The notes beneath the pieces are model-generated. The model saw nothing but the letters and a program-made list of their open reading frames with translations. It did no database searches and was not told the origin of the DNA. The translations under genes were made by a program, and so were the position numbers. From contig DAOWGR010000154.1 in the NCBI GenBank assembly GCA_030637365.1, positions 1 to 6,528 of the forward strand: a DNA stretch of 6,528 nt, read 5' to 3'. Source of the DNA: Elusimicrobiota bacterium (GTDB lineage Bacteria > Elusimicrobiota > Elusimicrobia > Elusimicrobiales > UBA9959). This document shows positions 1 to 5,232 of the stretch, piece after piece. The stretch's first letter is position 1. Each line of letters begins with the position of its first letter.

Positions 1-319
1 ATTTTTTTGAGGAAAATATTTCCACTATGACGGAAACAATGAAAGCGGCGGTAAAAATAAAAATAGCGAAATTATTTCCTCCGAACATGTTTTTGGAATA
101 AGAATCAAGAATAAAAGCCAAAGGAATAAGCAATCCGAAAATAAAAAGAACGGAGTTTTGAACCGGCTTTCCGCCAAGTTTCATTAAAACGGAATATTCA
201 TAAAGCGACAGAGCTATTATGATAAAGATAAAAACCATATACGGCAAATTGCCTATGTGAATGACGGCAAGCACAATGGGCGCGCCGATAATGGCGGTCA
301 ATATTCTGGGAAGCAGCAT
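1..319 (-). CDS. cdsA: Phosphatidate cytidylyltransferase (CDP-diacylglycerol synthase), N-terminal part
   Basis: CdsA condenses phosphatidate with CTP to give CDP-diacylglycerol, the precursor of membrane phospholipids, in the inner membrane. Only the first 106 codons are present; the gene runs off the left edge. The start is the ATG at 317-319. It is preceded by GAGGTGAT, a good ribosome-binding site 8 nt away, and an in-frame TGA lies just upstream, so no earlier start is possible. The peptide opens MLLPRILTAIIGAPIVLAV, typical of the family, and has about four hydrophobic segments (residues ~6-23, 27-45, 57-71, 84-102), with the second ending in a LYEYS motif. The C-terminal CdsA signature lies outside the window, so the call rests on the N-terminal pattern plus position: cdsA commonly follows uppS. 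The gap from the uppS stop is 47 nt, consistent with one operon. Confidence 0.85.
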   Translation of the reverse strand, partial: MLLPRILTAIIGAPIVLAVIHIGNLPYMVFIFIIIALSLYEYSVLMKLGGKPVQNSVLFIFGLLIPLAFILDSYSKNMFGGNNFAIFIFTAAFIVSVIVEIFSSKK

Positions 320-366
320 ATTCTTATATCACCTCTTAAATCGCCGAGAACGCTGAATTTTACGCC

Positions 367-1083
367 TTATTTTTTACCAAATCGTCTTTCGCGTTTCTGA
401 TATTCGGCTATGGCATTGGCAAATTCCTTTTCACCGAAATCCGGCCAAAAAACATCCGTTACATAAAACTCGGAATACGCCGCTTGCCATAAAAGAAAAT
501 TGGAAATTCTTAATTCTCCCGATGTTCTTATGAGCAAATCCGGGTCGGGAAGGGGAAAAGTGTAAAGAAATTTATTAAAAGAAGACAGACTGATTTTCTT
601 CACCTTTGATTTTATTATTTTATTGACGGCATCCACTATTTCCTGCCGACCGCCGTAATTAAGCGCGATATTTAAAATCAATTTTTTTCCGTCTTTCAGC
701 TTTTCAACAGACGCGGCAATTTCTTTGCCTATGCCGGACGGCATATCATCTATTCTGCCGCTAACCATAAGTCTTATCCCGTTCTCTTTAAGTTCAGCCG
801 TATACTTTTTCAAAACTTTTTTGAGCAAAAACATCAAAGCGTTAACTTCCAATTTGGATCTGTTCCAATTTTCCGTGGAAAAGGCGTATATGGTCAAAAC
901 CTTTATTCCCATATTATTGGCAACGCGAACGATATTTTTAACCGATTCAACTCCCTTGCGATGCCCCATAATGGCGGGAATGCCGTTCTTTTTCGCCCAA
1001 CGCCTATTACCGTCCATAATAATAGCCACATGTTCGGGTAATTTTGCCTGGTCAATACTTTTTAATAAATTCTGCTTTTGCAT
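367..1083 (-). CDS. uppS: Isoprenyl transferase: (di-trans,poly-cis)-undecaprenyl-diphosphate synthase
   Basis: UppS is a cytosolic cis-prenyltransferase. It extends farnesyl diphosphate with isopentenyl diphosphate to undecaprenyl diphosphate, the lipid carrier for peptidoglycan and surface glycans. At 238 residues it has normal family length. Visible motifs are HVAIIMDGNRRWA (residues 18-30, with the catalytic-type Asp24), GHRKG (40-44), YAFSTENW (66-73), and a C-terminal block with PDPDLLIRTSGE (179-190), RISNFLLWQ (192-200) and YSEF (203-206). The ATG start is fixed by an in-frame TAA two codons upstream. It lies 15 nt after the frr stop with no strong ribosome-binding site, so translation may depend on coupling to frr. 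The frr-uppS-cdsA order is the usual one. The family assignment is firm; the exact product chain length cannot be read from sequence. Confidence 0.97.
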   Translation of the reverse strand: MQKQNLLKSIDQAKLPEHVAIIMDGNRRWAKKNGIPAIMGHRKGVESVKNIVRVANNMGIKVLTIYAFSTENWNRSKLEVNALMFLLKKVLKKYTAELKENGIRLMVSGRIDDMPSGIGKEIAASVEKLKDGKKLILNIALNYGGRQEIVDAVNKIIKSKVKKISLSSFNKFLYTFPLPDPDLLIRTSGELRISNFLLWQAAYSEFYVTDVFWPDFGEKEFANAIAEYQKRERRFGKK

Positions 1084-1098
1084 GCTTTAAACAATGGA

Positions 1099-1671
1099 CT
1101 AAACAGTAAGCAACTCCTTTTCTTTGAAATTTATAACATCCGTCACGCCTTTAATATATGTATCGGTAAGAGTTTGAACTTTTCGTTCATAGCTTGTTAA
1201 ATCATCTTCGCTTATCGCGCTGTTCTTTTCAGCTTTTTTAAGTATATTCAGCGCGTCGCGCCTTTCATTTCTAATCGCTACTTTGGAATCTTCGCCCATT
1301 TCACGAACCACTTTGACCATCTTTTTTCTCTGATCTTCAGTCATCGCGGGAAGATTAATCCTGATTATTTTCCCATCGGACGCGGGAGATGTGCCCAAAT
1401 CCATTTTTTTAAGCTCAGCCTCAATATTATCAATTGCCGCCACATCAAAAGGTCTTATCTCAAGAGTTCTCGCCTCCGGTATGGAAATTGACGCGATCTG
1501 CTTTAAGGGAACTTTAGCGCCATAATATTCCACAAAAACATTATCCAAAATTTGGGGATTGGCTCTGCCCGTTCTAAGAGTGGTAAGCTCTTTCTTAAAT
1601 TTTTCCACCCTGCCTTTCATTTCATTTTCAAGACTAATGAGAATATCTGAAACTTCGGTTTCGTTATTCAT
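1099..1671 (-). CDS. frr: Ribosome recycling factor (RRF)
   Basis: RRF works with EF-G in the cytosol to split post-termination ribosomes from mRNA. The 190-residue product is close to the usual ~185. It begins with an acidic N-terminal helix of the three-helix-bundle domain, followed by LRTGRANP (residues 32-39), the family hallmark. The beta-rich domain II (roughly 36-105) includes VEYYGAKVPL and SISIPEARTLEIRPFD. The long return helices carry TEDQRKKMVK (111-120) and VAIRNERRDA (131-140), whose Arg134 corresponds to the conserved basic position in this helix. The ATG at 1669-1671 has a strong AAGGAG ribosome-binding site 6-7 nt upstream. A 92-bp gap separates it from the upstream gmhA-like gene and may hold an internal promoter. 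All expected blocks are intact. Confidence 0.98.
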   Translation of the reverse strand: MNNETEVSDILISLENEMKGRVEKFKKELTTLRTGRANPQILDNVFVEYYGAKVPLKQIASISIPEARTLEIRPFDVAAIDNIEAELKKMDLGTSPASDGKIIRINLPAMTEDQRKKMVKVVREMGEDSKVAIRNERRDALNILKKAEKNSAISEDDLTSYERKVQTLTDTYIKGVTDVINFKEKELLTV

Positions 1672-1714
1672 AATACACTCCTTATCTGATTGAATTGTCC
1701 TTATTAATACAAAT

Positions 1715-1757
1715 ACTATTATATAGCTAATTATAGTAAAAACGAAAGAAGTATTAA
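1715..1757 (-). promoter_or_regulatory. Candidate internal promoter and AT-rich dyad upstream of frr
   Basis: The 92-bp gmhA-frr gap (1672-1763) is strongly AT-rich. On the minus strand it contains two exact TATAAT hexamers, at 1730-1735 and 1718-1723. The first has TTAATA (1752-1757) 16 nt upstream, a 4-of-6 match to the -35 consensus; the second has no good -35. Positions 1715-1737 form an imperfect dyad centred on TAGCTA with ACTAT at one end and ATAGT at the other, which could be an operator or simply AT-rich sequence. If real, the promoter would let frr-uppS-cdsA be expressed independently of the genes upstream. This is motif matching by eye, and AT-rich DNA yields such matches by chance. 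Confidence 0.3.
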
Positions 1758-1763
1758 ATGGCT

Positions 1764-2336
1764 TTAATTTGAGAGGAAAAGTTTATTTTCTATGGCCGAG
1801 CATAAAATGTGAATAATAAGAATATGCATTTCTTGAACGCGGGGAGTGTCATTGGAAGCGCAAATCAATGAAAAATCGCTTTCTCGCGCTATTTTTCCGC
1901 CGCCACAGCCCAAAAGAGACATCGTCAACGCTCCCTTTTTTTTGGCCATTTTAACGGCATTGATGATATTTAAACTATTGCCGGAAGTTGAAATTCCAAA
2001 CAGGATATCTTTTGATTTTACAAAAGCGTCAACCTGCCTTTCAAAAATCTTGTCAAAACCATAGTCGTTTCCTATGGCGGTTAAAATGGATGTATTGGCG
2101 GTCAAAGCCAAAGCTTTAACTGGCTCGCGCTCAATTAAAAAACGGCCTATAAGTTCCGCCGCGAAATGCTGGCTATCGGCGGCGCTGCCGCCGTTTCCGC
2201 AAATATAAAGTGTCCCGCCGTTCTTAAGAGCGGCAATAATTTTATTTGCCGCCTCTTCAATTAAACCGGCTTTGGCCGTTATCTCATCCGCCAAAGCAAA
2301 ATGACTGTTTATATCCGCAATTATTTTATCTTTCAT
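1764..2336 (-). CDS. gmhA: D-sedoheptulose-7-phosphate isomerase (GmhA-type SIS protein)
   Basis: GmhA converts sedoheptulose 7-phosphate to D-glycero-D-manno-heptose 7-phosphate, the first step towards ADP- or GDP-heptose for LPS cores, capsules or S-layer glycans. The 190-residue product has a single SIS fold: CGNGGSAADSQHFAAEL (residues 46-62), IGNDYGF (88-94), GISTSGNS (114-121) and RVQEMHILIIH (166-176). Residues matching the E. coli zinc ligands are all present: His57, Glu61, Gln168 and His176. This favours GmhA over the related DnaA-binding protein DiaA. The ATG at 2334-2336 is fixed by an in-frame TGA one codon upstream, yet has no recognisable ribosome-binding site. The gene sits in a translation and lipid operon where it is not usually found, with about 100 bp of spacer on each side, suggesting it was inserted into the cluster. 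Other heptose genes are not in the window. Confidence 0.88.
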   Translation of the reverse strand: MKDKIIADINSHFALADEITAKAGLIEEAANKIIAALKNGGTLYICGNGGSAADSQHFAAELIGRFLIEREPVKALALTANTSILTAIGNDYGFDKIFERQVDAFVKSKDILFGISTSGNSLNIINAVKMAKKKGALTMSLLGCGGGKIARESDFSLICASNDTPRVQEMHILIIHILCSAIENKLFLSN

Positions 2337-2339
2337 AGG

Positions 2340-2367
2340 TCAGTTTAGAGTCCAAAGTTTAAAGTTT
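2340..2367 (-). repeat. Four-unit heptamer tandem repeat just upstream of gmhA
   Basis: Read on the minus strand, this stretch consists of four consecutive 7-mers: AAACTTT, AAACTTT, GGACTCT, AAACTGA. The first two are identical and the others are diverged. It ends 3 nt before the gmhA start codon and occupies the place where a ribosome-binding site would be expected. Short heptameric tandem repeats are known from intergenic DNA of some bacteria, for example cyanobacteria; whether this one belongs to a genome-wide family cannot be judged from one copy. Confidence 0.6.
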
Positions 2368-2388
2368 TAAAGAACTCCGATGAATTCT

Positions 2389-2416
2389 CCACCCTATTCC
2401 CTCTACGCTATCCCCT
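2389..2416 (-). repeat. Two-unit imperfect 14-bp tandem repeat in the pyrH-gmhA gap
   Basis: On the minus strand two adjacent 14-mers, AGGGGATAGCGTAG and AGGGAATAGGGTGG, match at 11 of 14 positions. They lie between the pyrH stop and gmhA. The AGGG-rich composition differs from the AT-rich spacers elsewhere in the operon. A short hairpin (GAATTC, loop ATCG, GAGTTC; 2372-2387) lies between this repeat and the heptamer array. Function unknown. Confidence 0.5.
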
Positions 2417-2436
2417 GTAAAAAAGGCTAAGTTTTT

Positions 2437-3135
2437 TTACTTAATGAGGGTTCCTATTTTTTCTCCGTCAACGGCTTTTTTAATATTTCCGGCCGTGTGA
2501 AGATTAAACAGCAGTATGGGTATATGATTTTCCATGCAAAGAGTCAAAGCGCTTGTATCCATAAAACGAAGCTGTTCTTTTATGGCTTTCATATAGGTTA
2601 TGTTTTTTATCTTTTTAGCGCTTTTATCGGTCTTGGGATCACCGGTATAAACGGCGTCAACCTGAGTCGCTTTAAATATTACATCGGCGCCTATTTCAGC
2701 CGCGCGCAAAGCGGCGGCGGTATCAGTCGTGAAATAAGGATTGCCCGTGCCGCCGGCAAAAATAACAACTCTGCCTTTTTCCAAATGTCTTACAGCCTTT
2801 CTTCTTATAAAAGGCTCGGCAATACTTGATATCGGAATAGATGTTTGAACGCGAGTGCTTACTCCCTGATGTTCCAAGGCGGACTGCAGGGCCATGGCGT
2901 TTATGATGGTTGCCATCATGCCCATATTATCGGATATTACCCTGTCAATCATACCGTTGCCGTCTTTGGCGCCACGCCAGATATTGCCGCCGCCTATCAC
3001 AATGGCAAGCTGCAAACCGCGCCTATGAGCTTTCTTTATTTCTTTGGATATATAAACCAATGAGGAAGGACTTATGGAACGACCTTTTTCAAGGAGAGCT
3101 TCTCCCGATAATTTGAGTAAAACTCTTTTATACAC
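2437..3135 (-). CDS. pyrH: UMP kinase (uridylate kinase)
   Basis: PyrH phosphorylates UMP to UDP with ATP in pyrimidine nucleotide synthesis; bacterial members are amino-acid-kinase-fold hexamers usually regulated by GTP and UTP. With the start chosen here the product has 232 residues, normal for the family. Motifs in order are YKRVLLKLSGEAL (2-14), VIGGGNIWRG (46-55), DRVISDNMGMMAT (64-76), FAGGTGNPYFTTDTAA (126-141), FKATQVDAVYTGDP (154-167) and FMDTSALTL (191-199). I chose the GTG at 3133-3135: it lies 2 nt after the tsf stop, has a GGA ribosome-binding element inside the last tsf codons, and starts directly before the conserved YKR. An in-frame TTG at 3160-3162 would add nine residues (LYSGYGIT after the initiator) and overlap tsf by 25 nt, but has no ribosome-binding site. 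Tight spacing implies translational coupling to tsf. Confidence 0.96.
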   Translation of the reverse strand: MYKRVLLKLSGEALLEKGRSISPSSLVYISKEIKKAHRRGLQLAIVIGGGNIWRGAKDGNGMIDRVISDNMGMMATIINAMALQSALEHQGVSTRVQTSIPISSIAEPFIRRKAVRHLEKGRVVIFAGGTGNPYFTTDTAAALRAAEIGADVIFKATQVDAVYTGDPKTDKSAKKIKNITYMKAIKEQLRFMDTSALTLCMENHIPILLFNLHTAGNIKKAVDGEKIGTLIK

Positions 3136-3137
3136 TG

Positions 3138-3992
3138 TTATTCCATACCCACTATATAGCAATCAAATTTACTTACTGACACTTTGGTATTTAATTTTTC
3201 CGCGGTATTGGCCACCAGCTTTGAAATGGAAAGTTTGGAGTCTCTTATTGAAGCCTGCTCCAAAAGACAGTTCTCTTGATAAAACTTATTAATTCTGCCT
3301 TCAAGCATTTTTTCCAATCCTATGCCCGATTTTCCCGCGGCTTTGGGACTCTCTTTGTATATCTCTTTTTCCTTCTCTATAACCTCGACGGAAACATCGT
3401 CCTTCTTCAGCCATCTGGGATTCATAGCCACGCATTGCATGGCAAGGTCTCTTGCCAAAACCGGCAAACTTTCGTCCGAAACATCCTCACCTTCGACATG
3501 AAGGAGAACGACAGCGCCTTTTTTTGAATCACTGTGAATATAGTGATTGGCAATGCCATTACCGTCCAACTTGTAAATCGCGCCGCGTCTTATCTGCATA
3601 TTTTCACCGACTTTAATCGCAAATTGCTGAAGCTTTCCTTTAGCGTTTTCATTTTCTGCGGGATTGCTCATTTTCTCATCACCCAACATAAGCGAAACAA
3701 GTTCGTCGGAAAGAGCTCTAAACTCGGGGTTCCTGGCCACAAAATCAGTTTCACAATTTATTTCCAATATCGCGAGTGTTTTTGCGTCATCGGAAACTTT
3801 CACATTAACGATTCCTTCTTTCATTTCTCTTCCGGCTCTTTTGGCAAGTCCGCTAAGCCCCTTTTTTCTCAAAATTTCTATCGCTTTTTCCTCATCTCCC
3901 GATGTTTCTTTAAGAGCGTTTTTACAAGCCATAATCCCCGCTCCGCTCTTGGTTCTAACCGACATCACCTGCTTTGTTGTTATCTCCGGCAT
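3138..3992 (-). CDS. tsf: Translation elongation factor Ts
   Basis: EF-Ts is the cytosolic guanine-nucleotide exchange factor that regenerates EF-Tu-GTP. The 284-residue length matches the E. coli protein (about 283). The N-terminal UBA-like domain carries VRTKSGAGIMACKNALKE (residues 12-29) and SGDEEKAIEILRKKG (31-45). The core has the TDFVARN motif (82-88), which in the family contacts EF-Tu, then KVGENMQIRRGA (127-138), IHSDSKKGAVVLL (152-164) and DLAMQCVAMNPRWL (182-195). KMLEGRINKFYQE (228-240) belongs to the C-terminal region. An Ala stands at position 22, where many homologues have Asp (as in MMDCKKAL). The ATG start has an AAGGAG site about 9 nt upstream, across an unbroken T run. It follows rpsB after 124 bp and is almost directly followed by pyrH. 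Confidence 0.98.
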   Translation of the reverse strand: MPEITTKQVMSVRTKSGAGIMACKNALKETSGDEEKAIEILRKKGLSGLAKRAGREMKEGIVNVKVSDDAKTLAILEINCETDFVARNPEFRALSDELVSLMLGDEKMSNPAENENAKGKLQQFAIKVGENMQIRRGAIYKLDGNGIANHYIHSDSKKGAVVLLHVEGEDVSDESLPVLARDLAMQCVAMNPRWLKKDDVSVEVIEKEKEIYKESPKAAGKSGIGLEKMLEGRINKFYQENCLLEQASIRDSKLSISKLVANTAEKLNTKVSVSKFDCYIVGME

Positions 3993-4116
3993 AAAAAAAA
4001 TCTCCTTATAAATTTCAAATTAAAGCCAACATTAAGGCCATATGAGTAAAAAAAAACGCGCTATAGACAAAATTGGTTTTTATTGATTGTTCTCAACCTT
4101 AATCTTAAACCGCCGT

Positions 4117-5034
4117 TTATTCTTCGGCTTTCACGGTCTCGGTTTTGGTTTCAATATCCGTCCGCGGTTCATTGGGCTCTTCAATTTTCGTTTCACCCTG
4201 TTCTTTTTTTGGCGTTTCGGGAGTTTCAACTTTTTCCGACTCAACCGATTCTTTCTCAGGCTTCATCTCCTCAGAATCTTCCCGATCCGCGTTCGCGGCT
4301 TCCATTTCAGCCTTCTCCTCAGCCTGTTTAACAGCCATAGCTTCATCTTCTTTTTCTTTTCTGCCGTCAATAATGGCATCCGCCATGGTGGCGCAAAAAA
4401 GCCTTATGGACCTTGAAGCATCGTCATTTCCGGGAATTGGAACATCTATCGCGTCAGGATCGCAATTGGTATCACAAACGCTGACAATCGTAATTCCAAG
4501 TTTCTTGGCTTCTTTCATCGCGCCCATTTCTTCAATCGGATCTATTACAAACATTACCTCCGGCAAATCAGGCATATGTCTTATTCCGGATAACAGCTTC
4601 AAAAGCCTGTTTTTTTCCTTTGTAAGACGCGAAACTTCTTTTTTTGACATTACCTTGAAGAGGCCGTCAGTTTCCAGCTTTTCAAGCTCTTCAAGCCTTT
4701 TTATGGAGCTTTTAAGGGTTTCAAAATTGGTAAGCATGCCTCCAAGCCATTTTTCATTGACATACGGAATACACGCTCTTAACGACTCTTCTTTTATCAG
4801 GTCTTTGGCTTGCTTTTTGGTTCCGACAAAAATAAAGCTTTTGCCTTGCTTCGCGCAATCTTTGACAAAAGCATAGGCCTTCTTCAATTCTTTAACGGTT
4901 TTCTGTAAATCCAGAATATGAATCCCATTTCTTTCCCCGAATATATACCGAGACATCTTAGGATTCCATCTATATGTCTGATGGCCAAAATGGACACCGG
5001 CTTCAAGCATAGTTTTCATTGATATGTTCAACAT
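4117..5034 (-). CDS. rpsB: 30S ribosomal protein S2 with long acidic C-terminal tail
   Basis: S2 is a late-assembling protein of the small ribosomal subunit. The start MLNISMKTMLEAGVHFGHQ is typical, and the ATG has GGAGG about 5 nt upstream. Signatures visible are VHFGHQTYRWNPKM (residues 14-27), FVGTKKQAKDLI (69-80), NEKWLGGMLTNFETL (93-107), PDLPEVMFVIDP (155-166), EAKKLGI (175-181) and DTNCDPDAIDVPIPGNDDA (188-206). The S2 core ends near residue 224. About 80 further residues, with some 25 Glu plus many Lys, Ser, Thr and Pro, form a low-complexity and probably disordered tail. Total length is 305 against about 241 in E. coli. First gene of the operon, with its own promoter candidate upstream. 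A small perfect inverted repeat (TAAAC, loop, GTTTA; 4106-4119) overlaps the stop codon but is too weak to call a terminator. Confidence 0.98.
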   Translation of the reverse strand: MLNISMKTMLEAGVHFGHQTYRWNPKMSRYIFGERNGIHILDLQKTVKELKKAYAFVKDCAKQGKSFIFVGTKKQAKDLIKEESLRACIPYVNEKWLGGMLTNFETLKSSIKRLEELEKLETDGLFKVMSKKEVSRLTKEKNRLLKLLSGIRHMPDLPEVMFVIDPIEEMGAMKEAKKLGITIVSVCDTNCDPDAIDVPIPGNDDASRSIRLFCATMADAIIDGRKEKEDEAMAVKQAEEKAEMEAANADREDSEEMKPEKESVESEKVETPETPKKEQGETKIEEPNEPRTDIETKTETVKAEE

Positions 5035-5086
5035 TTAACCTCCGCGATATTGTACTCACAAGCAGTAAAAAATTTGCAGTTCATTT

Positions 5087-5116
5087 ATAATAGCATATAT
5101 GGAATATCTTCTTCAA
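5087..5116 (-). promoter_or_regulatory. Probable sigma-70-type promoter of the rpsB operon
   Basis: On the minus strand TTGAAG (5111-5116; 4 of 6 to the -35 consensus) is followed after 18 nt by TATTAT (5087-5092; 5 of 6 to the -10 consensus). The -10 is preceded by TGC, giving an extended -10 (TGn). The predicted transcript would start near 5080 and carry a leader of about 45 nt before the rpsB ATG. The -35 box ends about 4 bp from the proposed left edge of the IS, so only the upstream (UP-element) region would have been replaced. Motif evidence only, but it is the best match in the rpsB upstream region. Confidence 0.55.
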
Positions 5117-5120
5117 ACCC

Positions 5121-5186
5121 TCGAATCAAATCAAATATAATCTAACCGAAAGGGCTATCGTCGAATCATAAATAATCTAACCGAAA
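5121..5186 (+). repeat. Left terminal region of the IS: two direct repeats 35 bp apart
   Basis: Two copies of TCGAATCA-(AT-rich)-ATAATCTAACCGAAA lie at 5121-5151 and 5161-5186. The 15-nt core ATAATCTAACCGAAA is identical in both (5137-5151 and 5172-5186), an offset of exactly 35 bp. The outer copy has about five extra bases between the two conserved blocks. The inner copy is the closest match to the right outer repeat: both contain AATCATAAATA then ATCTAAC or AATCTAAC. Likely transposase-binding sites. Confidence 0.75.
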
Positions 5187-5232
5187 CATGTTTTCAATTT
5201 GCTTCCAGTAGTCTATTTACGGAGGCTAAAAC

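Noticed and set aside
725..1090. Plus-strand open frame antisense to uppS (121 codons)
   Set aside because: Shadow of uppS; no independent coding evidence.
1764..2336. Assignment of the SIS-domain gene as DiaA (DnaA-associated initiator)
   Set aside because: All residues matching the GmhA zinc ligands (His57, Glu61, Gln168, His176) are present, which favours the isomerase.
3534..4049. Plus-strand open frames antisense to tsf (171 and 115 codons)
   Set aside because: They overlap the clearly recognised EF-Ts gene and have no recognisable motifs or ribosome-binding sites.
3993..4116. Possible intrinsic terminator or attenuator between rpsB and tsf: a nine-T run on the transcript strand at 4048-4056
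   Set aside because: The only pairing before the T run is a few bases (GCGC, AAAA/TTTT). No GC-rich stem is visible, and rpsB and tsf are normally co-transcribed.
4145..4876. Long plus-strand open frame (243 codons, Ser/Phe-rich) antisense to rpsB
   Set aside because: It lies entirely within the well-supported rpsB gene. Its composition mirrors the Glu/Lys codons of S2 on the other strand, and there is no family resemblance.
5035..5086. S2 autoregulatory leader RNA in the rpsB 5' region
   Set aside because: The predicted leader is only about 45 nt. It has just a four-pair hairpin (TTGT-GAGT-ACAA) and a direct repeat GCAGT, with nothing I can match to a known rpsB leader structure.
5187..5232. 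Transposase promoter between the left repeats and the ATG (TTTTCA at 5191, TATTTA at 5214)
   Set aside because: The -10 candidate matches the consensus at only three positions. The promoter may overlap the end repeats, but none could be supported.
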